Positions 27,843 through 36,747 are shown, counted from the first letter of the stretch. The stretch is DNA of 64,000 nt from Streptomyces sp. ATexAB-D23 (GCF_000373645.1 NZ_KB892046.1:1-64000); one strand, 5' to 3'. Numbers and translations: made by a program. The notes: generated by a model from the letters alone, not told the origin.

Positions 27843-28398
27843 CCGCCCCCCTGATCGCCCTCCCTGTCGGCAAACGATGGCGCCCTCAAGTGATCAACGC
27901 ACCGTCCACGGATGCTCATGTGATCGTGGAGGCACGGGTGCGTGGCTACGGGTCGCCAGCTCCTCGCCCGCTGCCGGCCCCTCGACGGCAACCAAGGCGC
28001 CCCGACCGTCCCGGCGCAGCGCAAGGCCCGCCGCGAGTACGAGAACCGCGTCACCGCTCTCCTGCCACCCCAGCCGGACCATGATCGTTTTCACTGATAA
28101 CCGGTGTACCGATGTTCCCCGAGGCCGTTGAGGTCCGTGGGTTCAGAGGAACTGAAGGGTGTTCACCGCGAACCCACGGGTGGATCTCCTGATTCTGGCG
28201 GTTGGGTCCGCGGGTTCGTGGTCAACCCGCTGGGCCGGACTCGGGGTGTGACCGAGATACGCGCCAGAAGGGGCAACGGGATGATCCTGAAGCCCTGAGC
28301 GCCGGGCCCGCCCCGTATTTCAGAGGGACACCCGTGCTGTTCTGCCAACGGCAGAACACCGGCCGGACCGGGCTCGACGATCACTACGGTCCAGTCTC
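27843..28398. other. Gene-free region with a hairpin and a palindrome
   Basis: No convincing gene is seen. A perfect 7-bp hairpin GCGGGTT-N7-AACCCGC lies at 28210-28230 and could be a terminator or a leader structure. A palindrome at 28339-28357 is described separately. A short open stretch at about 27928-28097 (RQLLARCRPLDGN, then APTVPAQRKARREYENRVTALLP) looks like coding sequence but lacks a start and may be a gene remnant. Confidence 0.35.
28339..28357 (+). promoter_or_regulatory. Palindrome GTTCTGCC-AAC-GGCAGAAC
   Basis: Perfect 8-bp arms with a 3-nt centre lie 42 nt before the start of the dienelactone-hydrolase-like gene, in a good place for an operator. No regulator gene is next to it. 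Confidence 0.5.
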
Positions 28399-29136
28399 AT
28401 GACGAAGATTACGACGCGTACGGTCGAGTACCCGGCCGACGGTTTGACGATGATCGGGCACCTCGCGCTCCCGGCCGGTGCCGACCGCCGGCCCGCGGTG
28501 CTGCTCGGACCGGAGGGCATGGGGCTCAGCGATGTCGAGCGCCGCCGGGCCGATGCTCTCGCCGAGCTGGGATATGTAGCGCTGGCCTTCGACCTCCATG
28601 GCGGGCGTTATTTGGGTGACCCCGAGGAGATGCTGGCCCGTTGCATGCCACTGCTCGCTGATCCCGACCGGATGCGGGGGATCGGCCATGCGGCGCTCGA
28701 TGTGTTGCGCGCCGAGCCCCGGACCGACCCCGACCGGATCGCCACCGTCGGCTACGGAACCGGGGGCGCCGTCGGGCTGGAACTCGGGCGCGGCGGCGCC
28801 AACCTGCGCGCGATCGGGACAGTCAACGCACTGACCACGGGACGACCGGGCGAGGCGGCGCGCATTCGCTGCCCGGTGTGGGCCGGGGTCGGGTCGGAAG
28901 ACCCGATCATGCCGCCCGCACAACGGAACGCGTTTACCGCTGAGATGCAGGCCGCGGGCGTCGACTGGCGCCTCGCGGTCTACGGCGGAGCCTTGCACGC
29001 CTTCCACCACCCGCCGGTGGACCACCCGGTGGTACCCGGCGTCGGCTACCACCGACAGCACGCGCAGCGAGCCTGGCGCGACGTCGTCGACCTGCTCGCC
29101 GAGTGCCTGCCCGTGACGGAGGACCTGGGGGCATGA
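28399..29136 (+). CDS. Dienelactone hydrolase family protein without nucleophile
   Basis: The 245-aa alpha/beta-hydrolase protein follows the dienelactone hydrolase pattern: ILLGPEG-type segment with Glu39, the nucleophile elbow near residue 118-123, Asp168 in GSEDPIMPP and His200 in GGALHAF. The elbow reads GYGTGG, so the usual catalytic cysteine (GxCxGG) is glycine at 120. It is therefore either inactive, uses another residue, or has a binding role. It starts at ATG 28399 without a strong ribosome binding site and stands alone. Confidence 0.78.
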   Translation: MTKITTRTVEYPADGLTMIGHLALPAGADRRPAVLLGPEGMGLSDVERRRADALAELGYVALAFDLHGGRYLGDPEEMLARCMPLLADPDRMRGIGHAALDVLRAEPRTDPDRIATVGYGTGGAVGLELGRGGANLRAIGTVNALTTGRPGEAARIRCPVWAGVGSEDPIMPPAQRNAFTAEMQAAGVDWRLAVYGGALHAFHHPPVDHPVVPGVGYHRQHAQRAWRDVVDLLAECLPVTEDLGA

Positions 29137-29472
29137 CCCAGGCAAACATGCTGGTGCCAGGCCTGGTCGGCGTCGCGCGCTGACAGTCTTCTCCCCTCAA
29201 GCCCTCACAGCAGACCCGCATTCGGGTGGTTGTGCGGCCGCGGAGACGTATTCCCAACAACCGTAGTAAATACCGGATTCGCTGCGACGGAGCCCTGGCC
29301 GTGAGCGTCGCGGCCTGCGGCGGACCGTTCCGGCTTCCAGGGCGAGGTGTGCGCATTTACTGCGGCGTCACTGTGCTGACCACGTGTAAAGCCGCATCGG
29401 GATCCACTGGGACCCGTTCGCGCTGCATATCGCCGGGCGTGTTGCATTCCGAGAGGGTCGCTGTGATGCGGC
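29137..29472. other. Gene-free stretch, nothing recognised
   Basis: The 336 nt between the hydrolase-like gene and the convergent P-loop ATPase show no RNA gene, repeat or credible frame. A plus frame at 29226-29528 has no family likeness and poor codon use. Confidence 0.4.
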
Positions 29473-30027
29473 TCACCCGGTGGGTGTCTGAGGCAGGGCA
29501 CGGGCGATCGTTGAGCTCACCGTGGTGACGCGGTGAGCCAGCTCGCCGGCGGGAATGTCGATGAGCTCGTAGCCGAACGCGCGGTAGCTCTCTTCGTGGA
29601 TCTTTTCGAAAGCCAGTGATTCCTGGAAACTGATCCGCCGGGCCGCGGTCGGCTCGCAGAACCCCAGATTGCGGACGAAGAGCACTTGCCGCTCGTAGAT
29701 CCTTTCCGAGGTGATCCGTTCGAGCTCCGCGGCCAGCGCCGGAGACACTGGCCACCCCAAGTACGTGGCGAGGGCGTGGGTGCAGACCGGTGACCGGTCG
29801 AACACCTGAACGGGGCCGGTGGCCTCCAGCTGTCGCTGTCGCTGCAGAGCGACGATCTCGTCGATGAAGGACGCCCGTGTCCATGGCTGGTCCTCGCCCA
29901 GCGCCTGCGCTTGTGCGATGCCGGCCGTTGCCGCCTCCTCGACAACCCCGTAGCCAAGCTCCTCCAGGCACCGCAGGATTGATGTCTTGCCCGCGCCCGG
30001 CGTGCCAGTGAGAACGTACCGCCGCAT
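29473..30027 (-). CDS. AAA-type P-loop ATPase/kinase-like protein
   Basis: The 184-aa protein begins MRRYVLTGTPGAGKTSILRCLEELGY with an intact Walker A motif GTPGAGKTS. A DRSP-type segment (VQVFDRSPVCTHAL) takes the place of Walker B, and arginine-rich parts follow. It fits the AAA_28 group of small predicted kinases and NTPases. ATG 30027 gives a protein that begins right before the P loop; an in-frame ATG at 30066 is possible. The substrate is unknown. Confidence 0.78.
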   Translation of the reverse strand: MRRYVLTGTPGAGKTSILRCLEELGYGVVEEAATAGIAQAQALGEDQPWTRASFIDEIVALQRQRQLEATGPVQVFDRSPVCTHALATYLGWPVSPALAAELERITSERIYERQVLFVRNLGFCEPTAARRISFQESLAFEKIHEESYRAFGYELIDIPAGELAHRVTTVSSTIARALPQTPTG

Positions 30028-30796
30028 GATCCGAGAACCCTTTCTTGCAGATCGAGACAGGTCCACTGGTCACCGTTTGAGCCTCCGGCGGAGGCAGCGA
30101 GCCGGCGGAGCCCTGGAGATGGGAATGGGGGACACGGGCGGATCCTCGAACGGCTGATATGCCGGAGACACCCCTGATGTCCAAGGTATTGAGCAAGGCA
30201 ACCACGACCAGATTGCTCAACGGCCTGCTTCGTTCCAGTACATCCTGCCGACCGGAGTCTCGGCAACCACCGCTGAGTGAACCGGGTGGCAGGGCGAACG
30301 GTTCAGGAGTCCCGCCGCATCAACCGCATGTCCCGATGACGGTGGCCCAGCCGGGTGCCGCAGAACCTTCCCGAAATCACCGAACCGTCATCCACTTCGC
30401 ATCCACCGGACCGGACCGCGGGGTGCGGAAGGCGGCGCCTCCGGCTGGCAGACCGCCGCGCTCGCCGACGGACAGCCTCCAGGTGATCGGCTTCTGAAGT
30501 GCGGCTTAGCAGGTGATCGATCACGGTCCCGGACGGTCGCCGAGGCGATCAGCCTTCACCGAGGCAGGTCAAGCACGCAACGGTCAGCCCGAGCCGGTAC
30601 AAACAGCCATGCAGTCGCTCTTATCCGACACGAACAAGCTTTGACCAACTCTTCCTGGCGATCGATCGACGATCGCTGTCACGGGTCACCCGTGTCATGA
30701 CGTCGAGGATTGCCATGCGAGCTATTCCGATATATCGTTGAGGCATCGCGACAGATCAGCGATACATGAAGACTCAACGCGAGAAGGAGAACGGTC
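30028..30796. other. Long gene-free region upstream of the PadR gene
   Basis: No supported gene is seen in about 770 nt. The block CAGGTGATCG occurs twice (about 30479 and 30510). Near the PadR gene, CGATATATCG (30729-30738) is a perfect palindrome, and TCGCGACAGATCAGCGAT follows it. Such AT-rich dyads are typical PadR-family operators and here lie 59 nt before the PadR start. A plus frame at 30159-30497 is not convincing. Confidence 0.4.
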
Positions 30797-31417
30797 ATGC
30801 GTTCACATGGATACGAGCACGGACATGGTCATGGGCACGGACGCGGGCGCGGCCCGGGCGGGCCCGATGAGCGGCGGGGTGGCTTCGAAGGGGAGCGGGC
30901 GGCGTTTGGGCCGTTCGGTCCGCCGTTCGGGGGTGGCCCCTTCGGTGGCGGGCGTAATCGGGGCGGCGGCCGGGGGAGGGCGCGGCGCGGTGACGTGCGG
31001 GCGTCGATCCTGGCACTGCTCAAGGACCGGGCGATGCACGGTTACGAGATGATCCAGGAGATCGGCGAGCGCAGCGGCGGGGCCTGGCGGCCCAGTCCGG
31101 GGTCGGTGTACCCGACCCTCCAGCTGCTGGAGGACGAGGGCCTGATCACCAGTGCGAGCGAGGGCGGCAAGAAGCTGTTCACGCTCACCGACGCCGGTCG
31201 CACCGAGGCCGAGACGGGGCCCGAGGCGCCCTGGGAAGAGGCCGGGCGCGGCGTCGACTGGGAGGGTATGAACGAGGTCCGGCAGGCCGGCTTCGGCCTG
31301 ATGGAGGCGTTCGGGCAGGTCTGGAAGACCGGCTCCGCCGATCAGCGCGAGAAGGCGCTCGCGGTCATCAACGACACCCGCAAGAAGCTGTACCTGATCC
31401 TCGCCGACGAGCACTGA
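30797..31417 (+). CDS. PadR family transcriptional regulator with Gly/His-rich N-terminus
   Basis: The 206-aa protein has a PadR winged helix (about 68-140): RASILALLKDRAMHGYEMIQEIGERSGGAWRPSPGSVYPTLQLLEDEGLI, followed by a C-terminal helical dimer part. Before it stands a 65-residue tail rich in Gly, Arg and His, with YEHGHGHGHGRGRG, which could bind metal. Start at ATG 30797 after AAGGAG. A palindrome typical for autoregulation lies upstream. The target beyond itself is unknown. Confidence 0.88.
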   Translation: MRSHGYEHGHGHGHGRGRGPGGPDERRGGFEGERAAFGPFGPPFGGGPFGGGRNRGGGRGRARRGDVRASILALLKDRAMHGYEMIQEIGERSGGAWRPSPGSVYPTLQLLEDEGLITSASEGGKKLFTLTDAGRTEAETGPEAPWEEAGRGVDWEGMNEVRQAGFGLMEAFGQVWKTGSADQREKALAVINDTRKKLYLILADEH

Positions 31418-31468
31418 GCCCCGGACCGGATCGTGGGCGGTGCGGCGGTCGGAGGGGGAGTGGCATGG

Positions 31469-31501
31469 AAGGGGCCCGGCGGCCTGGTCGCCGGGTCCCT
31501 T
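31469..31501. terminator. Bidirectional terminator
   Basis: AAGGGGCCCGGCG (31469-31481) pairs with CGCCGGGTCCCTT (31489-31501) with one G-T mismatch, between the convergent PadR and SRPBCC genes. Confidence 0.75.
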
Positions 31502-31523
31502 CCCGTGTGGGGCGGGTGGCCGC

Positions 31524-31955
31524 TCAGGCGACGATCAGGCCGTCCAGCTTGCGCAGCGACTCGTTGAGCGCGACCGTCGCCGAGTCCTTCAGCTTGCCGG
31601 CCATCAGTGAGACCGCCGCGCCCGTGAACTCGCCGTCGATGCGGAGCGCGGTGGCGTCCCCGTCCGGGGTCAGTGCGTAGCGCATCACCAGGTTCACGCC
31701 CATCGGGCCCTTGCCCGTGGTCGTCAGCAGCCGGCCGGTCTCCAGTTCCGACACCGTCCACGTCACCTCGGCCGGGAAGCCCATGAGCTTCATGTTCTCC
31801 TCGTAGGTCGCCGCCAGTTCCAGTGCGGCAGGACCGCCCTTGGGGAAACTGGTGTGCGTGGCGTTCCACTCCCCGTACCTGCTGAAGTCGGTCAGCTGGG
31901 CCCAGACCTTCTCGGCCGGTGCTCCGATGCGCGTCTCTGCACTGACTTCGGCCAT
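31524..31955 (-). CDS. SRPBCC superfamily protein
   Basis: The 143-aa protein has the START-like SRPBCC fold: MAEVSAETRIGAPAEKVWAQLTDFSRYGEWN at the start, then a beta-rich middle and a long C-terminal helix (LKDSATVALNESLRKLDGLI). These bind hydrophobic ligands; the group includes polyketide cyclases and CoxG-like proteins. ATG 31955 follows GAAGGGGTGG. No operon partner indicates the ligand. Confidence 0.8.
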   Translation of the reverse strand: MAEVSAETRIGAPAEKVWAQLTDFSRYGEWNATHTSFPKGGPAALELAATYEENMKLMGFPAEVTWTVSELETGRLLTTTGKGPMGVNLVMRYALTPDGDATALRIDGEFTGAAVSLMAGKLKDSATVALNESLRKLDGLIVA

Positions 31956-32033
31956 GCGACCACCCCTTCTCTACGGGTTACGGTGTCGCGGAACGTAGTC
32001 GTATCGGCCAGAACATTCAATACTGATGAAGCG

Positions 32034-32234
32034 TCAGTTCTGTGCGGCCCGCTCGGGGCCCGTCCGCCAGATCAGTGCCGCGTCGAAGCGGTCGGACGCG
32101 CGCGGATGCGGGCCGTCGTCGTGGCAGTGGAACGCGGCCCAGAACAGATCCGCCGGCAGAGCGTCCAGGGGTGCGTGGACCCGGTAGACGTAATCGCGCC
32201 CGTCGAGCGCCGGCAGGGACACCAGCCAGCTCAC
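32034..32234 (-). CDS. Small conserved protein of unknown function
   Basis: The 66-aa protein starts at GTG 32234 behind GGAGGGAG and reads MSWLVSLPALDGRDYVYRVH through LFWAAFHCHDDGPHPRASDRFD. The good ribosome binding site and third-position GC bias support it as a real gene. I do not recognise a family. It lies upstream of the SRPBCC gene on the same strand, 78 nt away. Confidence 0.6.
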   Translation of the reverse strand: MSWLVSLPALDGRDYVYRVHAPLDALPADLFWAAFHCHDDGPHPRASDRFDAALIWRTGPERAAQN

Positions 32235-32390
32235 CCCGGCTCCCTCCGTCGTGCCGCGAACAACCGCTCCCGCCTGTGGGACGTGTACGGGTGGGCCCCT
32301 GGTTGCTCCGTGGCCACGACGATGCGCGTGTCCGCGCGCGTCAGGGGCGCCGGCGACATCGGAGTGTTACCCCGGTCAGGTGTCACAGGG

Positions 32391-32419
32391 GTGACGCTCC
32401 TGACCTCAGCTGTCATGAT
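32391..32419 (+). promoter_or_regulatory. Promoter of a leaderless EamA transporter gene
   Basis: GTGACG (32391-32396) and CATGAT (32414-32419) are spaced by 17 nt. The predicted start of transcription falls on the ATG at 32426, and there is no Shine-Dalgarno sequence. Confidence 0.45.
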
Positions 32420-32425
32420 GTGCCG

Positions 32426-33508
32426 ATGCACGCGTCTCAGGGGAGAAGCGCCGGCCTGGGACTCGCCCTCGCCTCGGCCTTCGCATTCGGCGGTTCCGGA
32501 GTGGCGGCCAAGCCACTGATCGAGGCGGGGCTCGACCCGCTCCACGTGGTCTGGCTGCGCGTGGCGGGAGCCGCACTCGTCATGCTGCCCGTGGCCTGGC
32601 GCCACCGGCGGCTGGTGCGCAGCCGGCCCGTGCTGCTGCTGGGTTTCGGGCTGCTCGCCGTTGCCGGGGTGCAGGCCTGCTACTTCGCCGCCATCTCCCG
32701 TATCCCGGTGGGTGTGGCGCTGCTTGTCGAGTATCTGGCGCCCGCACTCGTCCTCGGCTGGGTCCGCTTCGTGCAGCGGCGTCCGGTGACCCGGGCGGCG
32801 GCCCTCGGCGTCGTGCTCGCGGTGGGTGGCCTCGCCTGCGTGGTCGAGGTGTGGGCCGGACTGAGCTTCGACATCGTCGGCCTGCTGCTCGCGCTCGGTG
32901 CCGCCTGCTGCCAGGTCGGCTACTTCGTCCTCTCCGACCAGGGCAGTGGCGAACCGTCGCCGGGTGGCGCGGAGCCCCCGCATCCGGTCGGGGTCATCGC
33001 CTACGGGCTGCTCATCGGAGCCCTCGTGCTCACCGTGGTCGCGCGCCCGTGGGGCATGGACTGGTCGGTGCTCGGCGGCGGCACGGCGATGGACGGCACC
33101 CAGGTGCCGGCCTGGCTGCTGCTGGTCTGGATCGTGCTGCTCGCCACCGTCGTCGCGTACGTGACCGGTGTGATCTCCGTACGCCTGCTGTCCCCGGCGG
33201 TCGCGGGTGTCGTCGCCTGCCTGGAGGCGGTCATCGCGACCGTGCTCGCCTGGGTACTGCTCGGCGAGCACCTGGCCGCCCCGCAGCTCATCGGCGGTGC
33301 GCTGGTCCTGACCGGTGCCTTCATCGCGCAGTCGGCCACCCCTCGGCCGCCGTCGGGCCCCGTTGCCTCGGGGCCGGGCGGTGCGGGCGTGGCGGCCGGC
33401 GAGGGCGCGCCCGGCGAGCGGGCCGCGGTGCGCCACAAAGGTCCGGGCGGCCGGTCGTCGCGGGTCGATACCTCCGTCGTCCGGAGATTCCTTCCGGTGT
33501 TCACGTAG
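32426..33508 (+). CDS. EamA/DMT family transporter
   Basis: The 360-aa protein has ten membrane helices in two EamA repeats (GLALASAFAFGGSGVAAKPLI starts the first; LLLALGAACCQVGYFVLSD the second), and ends with a basic cytoplasmic tail of about 60 residues. It moves a small metabolite, often an amino acid or nucleoside, out of the cell. ATG 32426 is chosen because the earlier frame is non-hydrophobic and the promoter sits directly in front. Substrate not deducible. Confidence 0.84.
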   Translation: MHASQGRSAGLGLALASAFAFGGSGVAAKPLIEAGLDPLHVVWLRVAGAALVMLPVAWRHRRLVRSRPVLLLGFGLLAVAGVQACYFAAISRIPVGVALLVEYLAPALVLGWVRFVQRRPVTRAAALGVVLAVGGLACVVEVWAGLSFDIVGLLLALGAACCQVGYFVLSDQGSGEPSPGGAEPPHPVGVIAYGLLIGALVLTVVARPWGMDWSVLGGGTAMDGTQVPAWLLLVWIVLLATVVAYVTGVISVRLLSPAVAGVVACLEAVIATVLAWVLLGEHLAAPQLIGGALVLTGAFIAQSATPRPPSGPVASGPGGAGVAAGEGAPGERAAVRHKGPGGRSSRVDTSVVRRFLPVFT

Positions 33509-33559
33509 CCCTCCGAGGGGCACGTGCGCCGGGCGGCCCGGGGTGCCGGCGCTCGTGGA

Positions 33560-34267
33560 TCAGAGGGCGTTCAGATACGCGGGGACCTCGATCGCGGGGT
33601 CCAGGTCGTCAGCCGGGACCGGCGCGGCGAAGGCGGGGGCGACGGGGACGACGCCGGACCAGTGCGGCAGGCCGATGTCCTGGGGGTCGTCGTTCGGCCC
33701 GCCCGTGCGGATCTTGGCGGAGACCTCCCGCAGATCCAGCCGGATCACGGCCGTGGCCGCCAGCTCCTTGCCGTCGGCGGGCCGGGCGTCCTTCGAGCGG
33801 CCCGGCACCACCTGGTCCACGATCGCGTCGAGGGCGACGCGCCGCTCCTCGGGGTCGGTCACGGTGTGCGCGGTGCCGTGGACGACCACGGAACGGTAGT
33901 TGAGCGAGTGATGGAAGGCCGAGCGGGCCAGGACCAGGCCGTCGACGTGCGTCACCGTCAGGCATACGGGCAGCCCCGCATCGTTTCCGTCCGCCGCCCG
34001 CAGCGGCCGCGAGCCCGTCGATCCGTGGACGTAGAGGCGTTCGCCGACCCGGCCGAAGAGGGTCGGCAGGACGACGGGGGCGCCGTCGCGCACGAAGCCG
34101 AGGTGGCAGAGGCAGGCGGCGTCGAGTATCGAATGGACCGTTTCCCGGTCGTACGAGGCCCGCTCGCGCGACCGGGTGGGGATCGTGCGGCCGGTCGGCT
34201 CGTAGCCGGCCGCGGGGTCCGGTGACGTGGTCTGCTGGGATGCGGTCTCCGGCATTGCGGACTCCAT
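33560..34267 (-). CDS. FMN-binding pyridoxamine 5'-phosphate oxidase-like protein
   Basis: The 235-aa protein has the split-barrel flavin fold of the PNPOx-like group: TVHSILDAACLCHLGFVRDGAPVVLPTLFGRVGERLYVHGS followed by CLTVTHVDGLVLARSAFHHSLNYRSVVVHG. It probably binds FMN; enzyme activity unknown. The gene is divergent from a MocR-type PLP-dependent regulator that shares a palindromic intergenic region only 23 nt wide, so MocR likely controls it. Confidence 0.83.
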   Translation of the reverse strand: MESAMPETASQQTTSPDPAAGYEPTGRTIPTRSRERASYDRETVHSILDAACLCHLGFVRDGAPVVLPTLFGRVGERLYVHGSTGSRPLRAADGNDAGLPVCLTVTHVDGLVLARSAFHHSLNYRSVVVHGTAHTVTDPEERRVALDAIVDQVVPGRSKDARPADGKELAATAVIRLDLREVSAKIRTGGPNDDPQDIGLPHWSGVVPVAPAFAAPVPADDLDPAIEVPAYLNAL

Positions 34268-34283
34268 TGCACTAGTGCATACT
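34255..34283. promoter_or_regulatory. Overlapping divergent promoters with palindrome TGCACTAGTGCA
   Basis: For the plus strand, TTGCGG (34255-34260) and CATACT (34278-34283) are 17 nt apart and place the start of transcription at the GTG (34291). For the minus strand, TATGCA (34281-34276) lies 8 nt before the ATG at 34267. Between the two, TGCACTAGTGCA (34268-34279) is a perfect 12-bp palindrome, likely the MocR operator. Confidence 0.6.
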
Positions 34284-34290
34284 GTTGTTT

Positions 34291-35622
34291 GTGCTAGGAG
34301 AGTATCGGATCAGTGGGCGGCGTGCATCCGAAATTGCCGCCAGTGTGGAGCAGGGGGTCGGTTCCGGGGAGCTGATGCCCGGACAGGTCCTGCCGCCCAT
34401 GAGGGAGTTGGCCGGCCAGCTGGATGTGAACCCCAATACGGTCGCGGCGGCCTACCGCATCCTGCGTGAGCGCGGGGTGATCGAGACCGCCGGGCGCCGG
34501 GGCAGCCGGGTCAGGCCGCGCCCGGCGAGCACGGCGCGTGGGTCGATGCGGGTCGAGGCGCCGCCGGGGGTCCGGGATCTCGGCGAGGGGAATCCGGACC
34601 CGGCGCTGCTGCCGCGCCTCGGCGAGGCGTTCGCCGCGGTCGCGGAGGCATACGCGCGGGAGCCCGGCATGTACGCGCGGGCGTCCGTCGACCCCGAGTT
34701 CGCCGCACTCGCGCGCGCCGCCATGGACGCCGACGACATCCCGGCCGGACCGGTGATAGCCACCTCCGGGTCGCTCGACGCGATCGAGCGGGTGCTCGTC
34801 GCCCACCTCCGGCCGGGGGACATGGTCGCGGTCGAGGACCCCGGCTGGGGCGGGCTGCTGGACCTCGTGCCCGCGCTCGGCATGCGTCCCGTCCCCATGG
34901 CGTTGGACGACGACGGGCCGCTGCCGGACGCGCTCGATCAGGCGCTGCGGGCGGGTGCGCGGGCGGTCGTCGTCACGGACCGGGCGCAGAATCCGACGGG
35001 TGCCGCGATCTCCGCGGGGCGCGCGACGGAGCTGCGGGCGGTCCTCGCCGGATACCGGGGCGTCCTGCTCATCGAGGACGACCACGGGCACGCCATAGTC
35101 GACCTGCCCCTGTATCCCCTGGCAGGGGCCACGGACCGCTGGGCCTTCGTCCGCTCGGTGGCCAAGGCGTACGGGCCGGACCTGCGGGTCGCCGTGATGA
35201 CCGGTGACGTGGTCACGGCCGACCGGGTGTCCGGGCGTCAGCGGCTGGGCCCCGGCTGGGTCAGCCGGCTGTTGCAGCGGACCGTGGTGCACCTGTGGCG
35301 TACGGACGCCGTGGACACACGCGAGGTGGCACGGTCCTACGCCCGCCGCCGCGACGCGCTCGTGGGGGCACTGGCCGACCGGGGCGTCGAGGCGTACGGG
35401 CGCAGCGGGATGAACGTGTGGGTCCCGGTGAGCGACGAGACCGGGGCGGTGGCGCGGCTGCTGCACGCGGGCTGGGCGGCGGCGCCCGGGGCGCGGTTCC
35501 GTCTCTCCGCGCCCCAGGGCATCCGGCTCACCGTCTCGCCGCTCTCCGACGCCGACATCGGGCCCCTGGCGGACGCGGTGGCGGCCGCGGCGGGTCCCGC
35601 GAGTCCGCTGAGCTACGGGTAG
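34291..35622 (+). CDS. MocR-type regulator (GntR helix-turn-helix fused to aminotransferase domain)
   Basis: The 443-aa protein has an N-terminal GntR winged helix (YRISGRRASEIAASVEQGVGSGELMPGQVLPPMRELAGQL, then NPNTVAAAYRILRERGVIET) joined by a linker to a fold-type I aminotransferase domain. The PLP lysine is in SVAKAYGPDLRVAV. MocR proteins use PLP or its adducts as ligand. GTG 34291 is preferred over TTG 34285 and appears leaderless. It is convergent with the next EamA gene, the two stop codons being directly adjacent. Confidence 0.87.
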   Translation: MLGEYRISGRRASEIAASVEQGVGSGELMPGQVLPPMRELAGQLDVNPNTVAAAYRILRERGVIETAGRRGSRVRPRPASTARGSMRVEAPPGVRDLGEGNPDPALLPRLGEAFAAVAEAYAREPGMYARASVDPEFAALARAAMDADDIPAGPVIATSGSLDAIERVLVAHLRPGDMVAVEDPGWGGLLDLVPALGMRPVPMALDDDGPLPDALDQALRAGARAVVVTDRAQNPTGAAISAGRATELRAVLAGYRGVLLIEDDHGHAIVDLPLYPLAGATDRWAFVRSVAKAYGPDLRVAVMTGDVVTADRVSGRQRLGPGWVSRLLQRTVVHLWRTDAVDTREVARSYARRRDALVGALADRGVEAYGRSGMNVWVPVSDETGAVARLLHAGWAAAPGARFRLSAPQGIRLTVSPLSDADIGPLADAVAAAAGPASPLSYG

Positions 35623-36735
35623 CTACGGGTGAGGGGGTGAGCCGTGGGCGGATCGGCGCGGGGGCGGGGCGGCGGGTTCGCTGCGAGGAGGGGGCGAGAC
35701 GGCGCGGGGCCGGCTCTGGGTCAGTGCGGCGCCGGCCAGGACGATGAGCGCGCCCACGGGGGTGTTCCAGCTCAACTGCTCGCCGAGCACGGCCACTCCG
35801 GCGGCGGTGGCGATCACCGGAATGAAATACGTGACCATCTGCGCGGTCGTCGGCCCGACCTCGTTGACCAGGCCGTACTGGAGCAGCACCGCGACCCCCG
35901 TGCCCAGGGCCCCGAGGGCGACGACAGCCAGGGTGGGGAGCAGCGGGAAGCTGCCGGGGGGAGAGGTGAACAAGGGCGTGACCAGGGCGAGTTGGGCCGT
36001 GCCGAGGAAGAGCTGACTGCCGGTGAGGGCGAGGGTGGACGAACCGCTGCCCGCCAGCGTCCGGCGCACGTAGATCCAGCCGACCGGATAGCTGAGCGAG
36101 GCCAGGAGCGCCATGGCCGTGCCGCTGAAGTCCAGCCCGGAGAAGCCCTGCCAGGCACCCAGCACCGTCAGGACGCCGAGGAAGCCGAGCCCGAGACCGG
36201 CGACGCGGCGGCGGGTCGGCCGGTCCTCCGAGAGGGCGACGAGCGACAGCGCCATGCCCCACAGGGGTGAGGTCGCGTTGCAGATGCCGGCCAGCGTCGA
36301 CGGGATGCTCAGTTCGGCATAGGCGAAGAGGGAGAACGGGAGAGCGTTGAGGAAGAAGGCCGCGACGGCCAGATGGCCCCAGGTGCGGGCGGAGCGCGGC
36401 AGCCGCTCCCGCTTCACCACCATGACCACGGCGAGAACGGCGGTACCCGAGAACAGCCGGCCGAACGTGACCTGGAACGGGGCGTACCCGTCGGTCCCGA
36501 CCTTGATGAGGAGGAAGCTGAAACCCCAGATGAGCGAGAGCGCCGCGAAGCGCAGCCGCCAGTCCAGCGCCGGCCTGCGCGCCGGGCCGGGGAGGGCGGC
36601 GGTCCGCGCCGGGGGCGGAGGGGCGGGTGTCCTGGGCGGGGCAGCCGGCGTCCGGGGTGGGGAAGCCGGTGCCGGGGTCGGCTCGGTGGTGGGCCCGGGT
36701 GCGGGCGGTGCGCTCATGAGGTCCACGATGACCAT
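35623..36735 (-). CDS. EamA/DMT family transporter with Pro-rich N-terminus
   Basis: The 370-aa membrane protein has ten helices in two EamA repeats (FAALSLIWGFSFLLIKVGTDGYAPFQVTFGRLF opens the first). A cytoplasmic N-terminal tail of about 55 residues is mostly Pro, Ala and Thr, and a short Pro/Ser-rich tail ends the protein. ATG 36735 follows GAGGTGGGA. The divergent LysR gene and the shared dyad suggest LysR controls this exporter. Confidence 0.84.
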   Translation of the reverse strand: MVIVDLMSAPPAPGPTTEPTPAPASPPRTPAAPPRTPAPPPPARTAALPGPARRPALDWRLRFAALSLIWGFSFLLIKVGTDGYAPFQVTFGRLFSGTAVLAVVMVVKRERLPRSARTWGHLAVAAFFLNALPFSLFAYAELSIPSTLAGICNATSPLWGMALSLVALSEDRPTRRRVAGLGLGFLGVLTVLGAWQGFSGLDFSGTAMALLASLSYPVGWIYVRRTLAGSGSSTLALTGSQLFLGTAQLALVTPLFTSPPGSFPLLPTLAVVALGALGTGVAVLLQYGLVNEVGPTTAQMVTYFIPVIATAAGVAVLGEQLSWNTPVGALIVLAGAALTQSRPRAVSPPPRSEPAAPPPRRSAHGSPPHP

Positions 36736-36747
36736 TCCCACCTCGTA

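Noticed and set aside
30159..30497. 112-aa plus frame upstream of the PadR gene
   Set aside because: No ribosome binding site, no family likeness, composition not that of a folded protein.
32042..32425. N-terminal extension of the EamA gene
   Set aside because: The extra 128 residues are not hydrophobic, mirror the small minus-strand gene, and lie before the promoter.
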